From the NCBI GenBank assembly GCA_015075185.1, contig JABTUW010000002.1, positions 186,001-250,000 on the forward strand: a stretch of 64,000 bases of DNA, read 5' to 3'. Numbering within the stretch: the stretch's first letter is position 1; each line of letters starts with the position of its first letter. Source of the DNA: Anaerolineales bacterium. GTDB lineage: Bacteria; Chloroflexota; Anaerolineae; 4572-78; J111. Below, one piece after another: positions 1 through 6,615 of this stretch. Position numbers and translations under genes: made by a program. The notes beneath the pieces are model-generated. The model saw only the letters and a list, made by a program, of their open reading frames with translations, had not been told where the DNA came from and did not search any database.

Positions 1-339
1 TACCGTTTTCAGTAGATCAACGTTGGTGCGAAACAGACGTGGCCACCCTTGGTGTTGGACGCTGAAGCCGTGGCGGTTGCCGAACATGGGGTGCAGTACG
101 ATGACAGTAGGGCTCTGCTTCTCTAAGTCGGAGGTGCGCTCGGCTGGGATCCACCAGCCCTTAAGGACCAGTCCGTCCGAGCTTTGAAAGGTTATGTCTT
201 CATAGGCCAGGCCGTACGCTTCTGGCGTGCGGGTCACCGGTTGGCGCCAAGCGTATAGCAGCAGGCCGGAAATCCAATATCCCAGCCCCAGCAGCGCCAG
301 GAAAAGCAGAAATAGGACAACCAACACGAAAAAAATCAT
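1..339 (-). CDS. Alpha/beta hydrolase, membrane-anchored (partial, cut by window start)
   Basis: An open frame runs on the minus strand from an ATG at 339 to the window edge (113 codons), so only the N-terminal part is seen. It starts with one hydrophobic segment (about residues 2-29), likely a signal anchor. A hydrolase core follows, with the phrases FQSSDGLVLKGWWIP and VIVLHPMFGNRHG; the second is the usual HG-x-GG/N-R oxyanion region after strand 3. Families with this start are serine hydrolases of the DUF1749/BAAT-like or dienelactone-hydrolase type. The nucleophile Ser, Asp and His lie outside the window. It follows the DUF362 gene by 31 nt on the same strand and is probably the last gene of that operon. 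Substrate unknown. Confidence 0.75.
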   Translation of the reverse strand, partial: MIFFVLVVLFLLFLALLGLGYWISGLLLYAWRQPVTRTPEAYGLAYEDITFQSSDGLVLKGWWIPAERTSDLEKQSPTVIVLHPMFGNRHGFSVQHQGWPRLFRTNVDLLKTV

Positions 340-370
340 AGGGCAGGCCTAACTTGGGCAAGAGTTCGCT

Positions 371-1318
371 TCATAAGGTGCTAATTTCCTCGACCTTGAT
401 ACTCTTCAAATCCAGGGTACCCAGCCCTATCTCGGCTCCGGCCTTAATGTAGGCGATGTCTGGCCCGATCAGGCCAAAAAGGGTGGCCCCATAAGCATCT
501 GCGGCCACCAGATCGTGGCTGGCAATGACGGTGTTGGTTTCCTTGACATCGTTCAGGCTGCCTCCGGTCGGGCCATGGGCGGTCAGGATGCGTACCGCGT
601 CCACGACGGTCAAGGTCGGGCGGATCAGGCTGGCCAGGTCAGCTACACGCTGACCCAGGTTGCGATGGATGCCGCTGGGTTTGCTGACTAGGCCCAGCAG
701 ATTCTTCGACCCCAACGTCAGCCGGGCCAGGGAATGGTGCTTAGCAATGGGCACGTTAATCAATACGTCGGCCTTGAGCGCATCTTGATAGATTTCCCAT
801 TCGGTGATGTCCCGGCCTTCAGGAATGACCGTCTTGACAAATTTGACCCGGCTCATGACCTCCATCTCACCCCCGGCGTCCTTGACTGCGTCGCCAATGC
901 CGCTGACAGCGTAGGCTGAGTCGGGCATGCCGCCAAAGGGCATATCCATCACCTGCACCCTTTTGGCTCCAGCACCCAGGCAGAGGCTGACCAGGGTAGC
1001 GACGACGATAGGGTTGGTGGTCGCGGCATACTCTGCTGGATGATAATCCACGCAAATATTAGGCTTGATGATCACGTCGTGCCCAGACTTGACGAAGCGC
1101 TCGATGCCGCCCAACGCGGCTATAGCCCGCTTCGTGATTTCCGCCGGATCAGCTCCCCGAGCTACGGCCAGGTAAGCCTGGTCACCGCTGGGTGCGACAG
1201 GTAACTGTCGGCGAGGGGCAGTTGCGACTGGTGGTCCGGCACAGCCCGAACCCAATAGAACTGCCCCAGCGGCAGCGCTGCTCAAGGCTAAAAATTGTCG
1301 GCGGGTAATTTTGATCAT
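371..1318 (-). CDS. DUF362 domain protein, Tat-exported lipoprotein
   Basis: A 315-aa protein with a twin-arginine signal (TRRQFL, residues 5-10) followed by a hydrophobic stretch and a lipobox ending in Cys26 (LGSGC). It is therefore predicted to be exported folded and lipid-anchored outside the membrane. The rest matches the DUF362 pattern: IIKPNICVD near residue 85, then a segment on successive GAGAKRVQVMD residues, and the conserved SKNLLGLVSKP region near 207. DUF362 proteins are poorly characterised; several relatives carry ferredoxin-type Cys clusters, which are absent here. It overlaps the upstream DUF362 gene by 4 nt (ATGA), so the pair is translationally coupled. The function cannot be stated beyond the family. 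Confidence 0.8.
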   Translation of the reverse strand: MIKITRRQFLALSSAAAGAVLLGSGCAGPPVATAPRRQLPVAPSGDQAYLAVARGADPAEITKRAIAALGGIERFVKSGHDVIIKPNICVDYHPAEYAATTNPIVVATLVSLCLGAGAKRVQVMDMPFGGMPDSAYAVSGIGDAVKDAGGEMEVMSRVKFVKTVIPEGRDITEWEIYQDALKADVLINVPIAKHHSLARLTLGSKNLLGLVSKPSGIHRNLGQRVADLASLIRPTLTVVDAVRILTAHGPTGGSLNDVKETNTVIASHDLVAADAYGATLFGLIGPDIAYIKAGAEIGLGTLDLKSIKVEEISTL

Positions 1319-2409
1319 CCTAACTTGACCTCCTCCACTGCCATATGTTGCAGATTATTCGTACCCAGACCCAGTTCAGCCGCTGTTTTCAAGTACGAAG
1401 TGGCCAAGTCTCTCAGGTAAGGGGCCAGGGTAGCATCATTTTCGCCTTGCAGTTGCTCCAGGATTTGCATCCCAACTGTATCATGGGCTACCGGGTCAAA
1501 ACTCATGAGAATGGAGTCGCCTGTCCAATCCGGTTTCCAGTAGGGCCAACTGCTGCTGTATTTCAAATTGGCCTCCAGGATGTCGCCGATCACCAGACGG
1601 GTGCGATCCTTAATCGGCGCCAGGGCATTCAATTGGGCAATGGCTTGGTCAATTGGGTGGTGGAGACCACCGGGACCATCTACCGTACCATAGTGATTCT
1701 TCAGGGCAAAGGTCAGGCCAGCCAGCATGTGCGATTTGAGCACCGGCATGTTGATCAAGGCATCACAATTCTGTAAGGTGCTACTGAGGCGGAAGTTACT
1801 GTTAATTATTTCCCATTTGCCGGTAAAGTCACTTTCTGCGATACATCGTACTCCTGGCCCCTCTTGATTGATCTCGTACCCTGCCTCTTTAAACATACTT
1901 GAGGAATGGTCATAGATAAAGATTTGTTCGGCGGGGAGGCCTGCTTCCTGGAGCGAAGCCACCACGGCGTTGACCAGTGGGGCATGCGTCCAGATGGTAC
2001 TGTTGTTGAAGGCATTGACCTTGATGGCTATCTTCTCGGTTGACTTGAATAGGGCAGCCCAGGCCTCGCGGGCGTCATTCAAGCCGGTCAGCCTGGTGAT
2101 AGAGGCGTCGAGCATTTGCCGGATGGCCTCTGGCGACAACCGATCGCCATTCCACACACCGGCATGGTGAGTTTGCACTATCTTGCTCGACACATCAGGA
2201 TAGAATTTGATGACCTCTGGCCGGCCTGTCGCTACCGAACCGACTGCGGGGACGCTAGTTGGCGTGACTGGCGGAGCGCTGGTCGGCCCAGCAACCGGCT
2301 GGGCAACGGGGCTGCAACCGGCCAATAGACCAGTCACAGCAGCTAGCTTAAGGAATTGCCGCCTGGAAAATTCGCCTGAATTTTGGGTAGAATGGTTCCG
2401 TTTCATCAT
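1315..2409 (-). CDS. DUF362 domain protein, Tat-exported lipoprotein (upstream paralogue)
   Basis: A 364-aa protein with Tat motif SRRQFLKL (residues 15-22) and lipobox Cys32 (LLAGC), followed by a Pro/Thr/Val-rich linker of about 35 residues. The DUF362 core includes KIAIKVNAFN near 130, PVLKSHMLAGLTFALKNHYG near 215 and a final conserved LGLGTNNLQ segment. No Cys cluster is present. The start is the first of two adjacent ATGs because GGAGGTAAAACT places a strong ribosome site 7 nt before it. It is the first gene of a minus-strand group (this gene, its paralogue, the truncated hydrolase). The operator-like pair at 2495-2530 lies 86-121 nt upstream, so ArsR-type control is likely. Confidence 0.8.
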   Translation of the reverse strand: MMKRNHSTQNSGEFSRRQFLKLAAVTGLLAGCSPVAQPVAGPTSAPPVTPTSVPAVGSVATGRPEVIKFYPDVSSKIVQTHHAGVWNGDRLSPEAIRQMLDASITRLTGLNDAREAWAALFKSTEKIAIKVNAFNNSTIWTHAPLVNAVVASLQEAGLPAEQIFIYDHSSSMFKEAGYEINQEGPGVRCIAESDFTGKWEIINSNFRLSSTLQNCDALINMPVLKSHMLAGLTFALKNHYGTVDGPGGLHHPIDQAIAQLNALAPIKDRTRLVIGDILEANLKYSSSWPYWKPDWTGDSILMSFDPVAHDTVGMQILEQLQGENDATLAPYLRDLATSYLKTAAELGLGTNNLQHMAVEEVKLG

Positions 2410-2494
2410 AGTTTTACCTCCACCTCCAGATACATTCCGCTGACATGGATAGAATCCCCCAAATTACAATAAATCTATCGTCCTCTGTTGGATA

Positions 2495-2530
2495 GTGGCA
2501 TTTGTCTCGTTAAATTGTGATGTTTGTCAC
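2495..2530. promoter_or_regulatory. Pair of ArsR-type operator-like sites before the DUF362 operon
   Basis: Two 14-bp near-palindromes, GTGGCATTTGTCTC at 2495-2508 and GTGATGTTTGTCAC at 2517-2530, start exactly 22 bp apart. Each matches GTGACA-NN-TGTCAC at 10 of 12 fixed positions. The same motif and the same 22-bp spacing occur before the plus-strand ArsR operon at 4079-4114. Binding by one of the two ArsR proteins encoded next door is inferred. Confidence 0.5.
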
Positions 2531-2558
2531 TAAAACAAAAATGCGGAAAATCAGAGGG

Positions 2559-2593
2559 GTCGTATTCGATGACGTCAAGTCATCGAACACGAC
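2559..2593 (-). terminator. Strong hairpin downstream of the first arsR gene
   Basis: GTCGTATTCGATGAC (2559-2573) pairs with 2579-2593 at 14 of 15 positions around a 5-nt loop. It lies 34 nt after the arsR stop on the minus strand. There is no T-run directly after the stem, only ATTTTTGTTTT about 18 nt further on, so termination is plausible but not certain. It could equally insulate the DUF362 promoter. Confidence 0.4.
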
Positions 2594-2627
2594 AGGCCGG
2601 CCAGCCTGACCGACAGTGGCACAGTCA

Positions 2628-3182
2628 TCACCGTCGCGGTTCATATGGAACATCCCGCTTCGGTCGTGCAGCGAGCCGTGCTCGTCGCCCCACAGTAGCT
2701 CGGTGGGCTACAAATGGGGTTGGGACTCCAGGTAAGCCTCGATCGTTTGGCACATCGGGTTGGTCAATAGCCTTGGCTAGAGCCCACTTGAAGTAGCGAG
2801 AGAGGGTAGTCAATTGGGTGTTGATCGTGGCCAGGGCCGCGCTTTCGATCGTCTGCTGGCGGGCTTGAACCCGCGCCGGGTCGAGGAACTGCCCCAGCCA
2901 GACCCGCCAGTAAGCAAGATTATCCTTATTTGCCACGTAATAAATCCAGCGACCATCAATGCTATCGTGCCGGGTACGGACCAAGCCGGATTGGCGTAAA
3001 ACCCGCAAATGGTGGGAGAGCAGGTTAGGGGGTAAGCCGACCCGCTCCTTGAGCTCGCTGTGGCAAGCTTCCCCTTCGGTCAACAGGTCGAGGATATGCA
3101 GCCGATACGGGTCGGCCAAAGCCTTCATCGTCTCCGCCGCTTTTTCCAGGCGAAGCTGCCCCTCGCTCAAATTCTTGGCCAT
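2628..3182 (-). CDS. ArsR/SmtB-family transcriptional regulator
   Basis: A 184-aa winged-helix repressor. KALADPYRLHILDLLTEGEACHSELKERVG (about residues 19-49) is the ArsR helix-turn-helix entry, and LPPNLLSHHLRVLRQSGLV is the recognition helix; RWIYYVAN forms the wing. The alpha-3 position that carries the CVC metal site in classical ArsR holds a single Cys in EACHSE, so the inducer may be a thiol-reactive compound or another metal mode. After the usual domain (about residue 110) comes a 70-residue tail rich in Arg and Pro near its end, of unknown role. It lies 30 nt downstream of the metallophosphoesterase gene and is probably co-transcribed with it. It is closely related to the frameshifted ArsR at 4198. 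Confidence 0.85.
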   Translation of the reverse strand: MAKNLSEGQLRLEKAAETMKALADPYRLHILDLLTEGEACHSELKERVGLPPNLLSHHLRVLRQSGLVRTRHDSIDGRWIYYVANKDNLAYWRVWLGQFLDPARVQARQQTIESAALATINTQLTTLSRYFKWALAKAIDQPDVPNDRGLPGVPTPFVAHRATVGRRARLAARPKRDVPYEPRR

Positions 3183-3212
3183 GCTAACCTCCTTGGGTCA
3201 GATTTCTAGGGC

Positions 3213-3938
3213 TCAACCTGTGCCAGTGCGGAGCATCTGGGCATATTCGTGGGGCATCACGCTGGCTTCAATCGCCCGTGCCGCTTGCTCAACATCGTAG
3301 GCAACCCGCATAAAATTGACCTCCAACTCGCGGCCACTGGCCTGCAAGACCACATAGCCTGCTCGCGGGTCGCCATCCTTCGGTTTACCCACACTTCCGG
3401 CATTGACCACGTGCCGGCCGCTGGGCAGGACTCGGTGGTAAGGCAGATGGGTATGGCCGCACACCAGGACATCCGCTTCCACCAAATCGAGCAACCGTTC
3501 CAGGCTGCCGGTGGGACGATCCTCGAACAAGTATTCGTTGATCCGGCGCGGGCTGCCGTGGACCAGCACCACCCGCAAACCTGCCAGTTGGAGCGGTATC
3601 TGCTTGAGTAACTGACGCAAAAAGGCTTTGTTTTCTTCTGTCGTATGGTCATTGGTCCAGGCAATGGAGCGCTTGCCTAAGGCTTCGGCCACCGGGTTGG
3701 TATAAGCGCAACCGCAATCATCATTATTGTTCCCTACAGCCTGATCGTAGTTACCCATTAGGGTTGGGATATTCCAGTCTCGAACGATCGAAATCACCTC
3801 GTTGGGAAAAGTACCGTAGCCGACAAGATCGCCCAGGCAGTAAAAATTGGACAGGCCCCGCGCCTTCATATCAGCCTGAACAACTTCTAACGCTGGTAAA
3901 TTAGCGTGGATATCGCCCAAAACAGTGATTTGATTCAT
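3213..3938 (-). CDS. Metallophosphoesterase (calcineurin-like, YfcE/MJ0936 type)
   Basis: A 241-aa protein with the full dinuclear metal site of calcineurin-like phosphoesterases: GDIHAN (Asp9, His11), GDLVGYG (Asp37), GNYD (Asn63), VLVHGSPR (His) and CGHTHLPY (His pair). It probably hydrolyses a small phosphodiester or phosphomonoester in the cytoplasm; the substrate is not predictable. Length is normal for the family. The ATG has GAGGAAA about 8 nt upstream. It is the first gene of a two-gene minus-strand unit with arsR, transcribed away from the operator pair at 4079-4114, so the ArsR could regulate both directions. Confidence 0.85.
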   Translation of the reverse strand: MNQITVLGDIHANLPALEVVQADMKARGLSNFYCLGDLVGYGTFPNEVISIVRDWNIPTLMGNYDQAVGNNNDDCGCAYTNPVAEALGKRSIAWTNDHTTEENKAFLRQLLKQIPLQLAGLRVVLVHGSPRRINEYLFEDRPTGSLERLLDLVEADVLVCGHTHLPYHRVLPSGRHVVNAGSVGKPKDGDPRAGYVVLQASGRELEVNFMRVAYDVEQAARAIEASVMPHEYAQMLRTGTG

Positions 3939-3970
3939 TGAAAGATTTCCTCACCATTAAATCAAAAATA

Positions 3971-3979
3971 ATTATATCA
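3971..3979 (-). promoter_or_regulatory. Extended -10 promoter for metallophosphoesterase-arsR
   Basis: On the minus strand this reads TGATATAAT, a consensus -10 with the TGn extension, 33 nt before the metallophosphoesterase ATG. No clear -35 is visible, as expected for extended -10 promoters. Position and strand fit; not proven. Confidence 0.5.
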
Positions 3980-4078
3980 AATTTTCTTGAATTAGTTTCA
4001 CCTACTATACTCAATATTTACCTTGTCAAATAAGGTCCGCACTCTAGAAAAGTGATGTTTCGATGAGGGTTGAAATAA

Positions 4079-4114
4079 ATGACATCTATCACTTAACTTT
4101 GTGACAAATGTCAC
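4079..4114. promoter_or_regulatory. Pair of ArsR-type operator-like sites in the divergent promoter region
   Basis: GTGACAAATGTCAC at 4101-4114 is a perfect 6-2-6 inverted repeat. A second copy, ATGACATCTATCAC at 4079-4092, matches 10 of 12 fixed positions and starts 22 bp upstream. The pair lies between the minus-strand phosphoesterase-arsR unit and the plus-strand arsR operon. The same arrangement occurs at 2495-2530. Confidence 0.55.
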
Positions 4115-4142
4115 TATTTGCTCCTGGTAGAAAGATGTACAC

Positions 4143-4168
4143 TTTATTTCAGTAAGTGTTGAAATAAA
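4143..4168. repeat. Inverted repeat TTTATTTCA in the arsR leader
   Basis: TTTATTTCA (4143-4151) and TGAAATAAA (4160-4168) are perfect 9-bp arms around 8 nt. The right arm is part of GTTGAAATAAA (4158-4168), which is repeated directly at 4069-4079, next to the first operator site. It could be a second regulator site or a leader hairpin. Confidence 0.35.
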
Positions 4169-4197
4169 ATCACTGGCTTAGAGTAGGAGAAAGAGCA

Positions 4198-4585
4198 ATG
4201 ATTAAGCCGCCCTTGCTGGATGAGCAAAACCTGACCGAAGCTGCGGCCGTGCTAAAAGCGCTGGCTGATCCCAATCGGCTACGCATTTTTAACCTGTTAA
4301 TTCAGGGTGACTCGTGCAATGGGCGAACTGAACGAGCGGTTAGGCCTGCCGCCCAACCTCCTGTCACACCATCTACGGGTGCTGCGAGAGGCCAGGCTGG
4401 TGTGCACTCGCCACGATGCTGTAGATGCGCGTTGGATTTACTACACCGTCGACCGAGAAGCCGCCCAGCGTTGGCCCATCTGGTTGAGTGAACTGCTCAA
4501 TCCGGCCCGCATTCAAGAACGTCTGTGTCTGTGCGGGCCGGAAGGGCAGCAAATTGAACAGATAGGAGTTGAGGGTTATGTCTGA
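4198..4585 (+). pseudogene. ArsR-family regulator interrupted by a +1 frameshift
   Basis: The frame opened by ATG 4198 (GGAGA upstream) reads a normal ArsR start (AAAVLKALADPNRLRIFNLL) up to GDSCNG. It then loses the family pattern at GGG 4321-4323. Dropping one G joins it to ELNERLGLPPNLLSHHLRVL in the next frame, which ends at 4585. The joined protein would be 128 aa and would match the intact ArsR at 2628-3182 along its length. It has Cys in DSCNG and a C-terminal CLC pair (RLCLCGPEG) that the paralogue lacks and that could bind a soft metal or arsenite. The stop overlaps the ATG of the next gene, as in an intact operon. An assembly error, a polymorphism or recent inactivation are all possible. 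Confidence 0.75.
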
Positions 4586-4991
4586 GTTTCTGCAAACCAC
4601 CATTGATAAATTTACCTTCAAAGTCGCCGCCGACCGGCTCTACACCACCGATCACCTGTGGGTAAAATGGGACGATGACCTGGTCCAGATTGGGGTGAGC
4701 GACTACCTCCAGCAAAGCTCCGGGGATGTGGCCTTTGCCGAACCGAAATCCGTCGGAACCAGCCTGACCCGGGGGGATGAACTGGCGATGATTGAAACGA
4801 TGAAAACCAACTTGAGCATCCCCTCGCCGGTGAGCGGGGTGATTAAGCTCATCAACCCGCGCCTGGAAGATGAACCGGAACTGGTCAATACAGACCCTTA
4901 CGGTGAAGGTTGGCTAGCCAAAGCTGAACCCGTGATTGGGACACAGACAAAACCAATTTGCTGGATGCCAGCACCTACTTTGAACAGATGA
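4578..4991 (+). CDS. GcvH-like lipoyl-carrier protein (C-terminus frameshifted)
   Basis: As read, 137 aa. The ATG at 4578 is chosen over a TTG at 4569 because GAGG precedes it and it overlaps the arsR stop. The fold is a lipoyl/H-protein domain: HLWVKWDDDLVQIGVSDYLQ, then GDELAMIETMKT with Lys76 as the carrier lysine, then SPVSGVI. The Met before Lys also recalls biotinyl domains. From about 4932 the frame departs from family sequence. Adding one base restores WDTDKTNLLDASTYFEQM, the usual H-protein C-terminus, ending at TGA 5024-5026 in an ATGA overlap with the next gene (149 aa). No gcvT or gcvP is present, so a role as a separate dihydrolipoyl carrier in sulfur or metalloid chemistry is more likely than glycine cleavage (inference). 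Confidence 0.75.
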   Translation: MSEFLQTTIDKFTFKVAADRLYTTDHLWVKWDDDLVQIGVSDYLQQSSGDVAFAEPKSVGTSLTRGDELAMIETMKTNLSIPSPVSGVIKLINPRLEDEPELVNTDPYGEGWLAKAEPVIGTQTKPICWMPAPTLNR

Positions 4992-5022
4992 GGGTTGAAG
5001 CCGAAGCGGAGGCAAAAAAATT

Positions 5023-5436
5023 ATGAGCAACAACAAACACGTGGTCGTGGTGCCGTGCAGCGGTATCGGCAAAACCTACGGCACGGTGGGTCGCGAGGCG
5101 GCCTATGAATTGGCCGAGGAATTACGACCCGACTGCGCCGAGGTGGTGGCCCTATCGTTGCTGGTTCTGGGCGATGCGGAGACACAGACGCGAGTGCAGG
5201 CGGCCCCAGCTATTACTATAGATGGCTGCAAGCTGGCCTGCGCCAGCAAAATGGTGACCGAGAGCGGCGGCCGGGTGGCTTACGAGGCCAACGTACTCGA
5301 TACCTTCCGCCGCCACCGCCACCTCAAGCCTAAAGGTATTGCCGAGTTGAATCCAGAGGGGCAGGAGTTGGCCTGCAGAATGGCCGAAGAGTTGGCCGAA
5401 GCGACCGATAAAATTATGCGAGGGGAGGAGGTGTAA
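5023..5436 (+). CDS. DGC-domain putative zinc-binding protein
   Basis: A 137-aa protein with the DGC-family pattern: PCSGIGKTYGTVGREAAYEL at the N-terminus and ITIDGCKLACASK in the middle. The four candidate ligands are Cys12, Cys38, Cys69 and Cys73; a fifth Cys is at 118. The family is named for the Asp-Gly-Cys motif and is thought to bind zinc or other thiophilic metal, but has no established reaction. It is placed between the lipoyl carrier (ATGA overlap) and a second DGC protein (2-nt gap), which implies equimolar expression of parts that may form a complex. Cytoplasmic, with no signal or membrane segment. Confidence 0.8.
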   Translation: MSNNKHVVVVPCSGIGKTYGTVGREAAYELAEELRPDCAEVVALSLLVLGDAETQTRVQAAPAITIDGCKLACASKMVTESGGRVAYEANVLDTFRRHRHLKPKGIAELNPEGQELACRMAEELAEATDKIMRGEEV

Positions 5437-5438
5437 CG

Positions 5439-6158
5439 ATGCCGGATCTACCCCAGAAAAAAGTCGGAATCGTCGCTTGCAGTGGCGAAGAGCTGGCTGC
5501 CGGAACCGTGACCCGTTTGGCGGCGCTGAAAGTATTAGAACAACTCCGCCCGGCGGAGACCGTGACCATCTGCCTGCCCTTGTTCCTGGCGGGAGGCGAA
5601 GGTGACCGGGCTTTTGCCCGCTTCTATCCAACCATTGCCATAGACGGCTGCGATAAACACTGCGCCGCCCGTGCGACCGAGCAATATAGCGGCAAACCGG
5701 CGGCCAGCGTGGTCGTGAGCGACTGGGTGGATGGGGGGACCAACCTCGGCACACCGCGCCGTTTGAATGAAGTGGGACGGCAGGCGGTGGACACGGTGGC
5801 CGAGGCCGTCGCTCCTCTAGTGGACAATCTGCTGGGCGTCAAGTGGAGCCGTCGGAGCGGATCGGCGGCTGAGGAAACGAGCCAACCGGAAGAAGCCGTA
5901 GAGGCCAGGTGTTCCTGCGGCTCCGGTATCCCGGTGCTAACTCTGACAGTAGAGGATCGGCGGGAAACGTTGATTGCGGTTCCGGCCATTTTTGAGCAAT
6001 TCTATCAACAAGGCAAACGGCCCGATACCAATGGTGTGGCTGCCGAATTGCTGCAAACCACCTGCCTGTACAATGCGATTGCCGAAACCTTTGCTGCGAC
6101 CTACCAGGCGGCGCTGCTGCACGAATTTGAAATCTACTGCCGGAAACAGGAGGTATAA
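5439..6158 (+). CDS. DGC-domain putative zinc-binding protein with Cys-containing C-terminal extension
   Basis: A 239-aa protein. Residues 1-135 repeat the DGC pattern of the gene before it: VACSGEE (Cys14), TICLP (Cys45) and IAIDGCDKHCAARA (Cys71, Cys75). These are the same four positions relative to the fold. After a charged linker (135-155) comes an extension of about 85 residues that starts with CSCGSG (Cys158, Cys160) and holds two more Cys (209, 234). I do not recognise this extension; its amphipathic pattern suggests a small alpha/beta domain. Two non-identical DGC copies in a row suggest a heterodimer. It is followed after 4 nt by the OsmC-like gene. Confidence 0.75.
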   Translation: MPDLPQKKVGIVACSGEELAAGTVTRLAALKVLEQLRPAETVTICLPLFLAGGEGDRAFARFYPTIAIDGCDKHCAARATEQYSGKPAASVVVSDWVDGGTNLGTPRRLNEVGRQAVDTVAEAVAPLVDNLLGVKWSRRSGSAAEETSQPEEAVEARCSCGSGIPVLTLTVEDRRETLIAVPAIFEQFYQQGKRPDTNGVAAELLQTTCLYNAIAETFAATYQAALLHEFEIYCRKQEV

Positions 6159-6162
6159 ATAA

Positions 6163-6615
6163 ATGTCGCGTACCGCCACCTATCATGCCAGCGTCGCCTG
6201 GACAGGGGACCATTGGGGCCATCTCAAGATGGGCAACGGCCCGGAGATGGATTTCTCTGCCCCACCCGACGCGCACGGCCACGCTGACGTACTGACGCCT
6301 GAAGATGCTTTTGTGGCGGCGGCCAACACCTGCGTGATGATGATGTTCATCTGGGCCGTCGAGCGCTTCAAACTGGATTTACAGAGCTACGACTGTTACG
6401 CCGAAGGGAAAAAGCTCATCGAGCTGGACCGGACCGAGGTTTTCACCGACCTGGTCTTCCGGCCCAGGATTGTAGTCAAGGCCAACGGGACTGACCCGGA
6501 GCGAGTTCGCAAGCAGGTGAACCGGGCGCTGGAGTCGGCCCAAAAATACAGCCTGGTGGCTAACTCGGTCAAGTCCAAAATTACCATTGAGCCAACGATC
6601 GAGGTGCTGGCGTGA
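6163..6615 (+). CDS. OsmC-family protein lacking the second redox cysteine
   Basis: A 150-aa OsmC/Ohr-fold protein. Typical features are the swapped N-terminal strands (RTATYHASVAWTG), the LTPEDAFVAAANTC helix with the first conserved Cys (Cys57), and a C-terminal helix ending KYSLVANSVKSKI. Characterised OsmC/Ohr peroxidases have Cys in the last segment (CPVSNS-like); here it is Ser130. Another Cys is at 78 (YDCYAEG). The two-Cys peroxidase cycle is therefore probably not possible, and the protein may instead carry a thiol adduct or persulfide, or use dihydrolipoate from the neighbouring lipoyl protein as partner (OsmC and Ohr enzymes are known to use dihydrolipoamide-type reductants). It overlaps the next gene by 4 nt (GTGA). 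Confidence 0.8.
   Translation: MSRTATYHASVAWTGDHWGHLKMGNGPEMDFSAPPDAHGHADVLTPEDAFVAAANTCVMMMFIWAVERFKLDLQSYDCYAEGKKLIELDRTEVFTDLVFRPRIVVKANGTDPERVRKQVNRALESAQKYSLVANSVKSKITIEPTIEVLA

Noticed and set aside
4578..5026. Glycine cleavage system H protein proper
   Set aside because: No gcvT, gcvP or other glycine genes are near, and the operon partners are ArsR, DGC and OsmC proteins. Only the fold is claimed.
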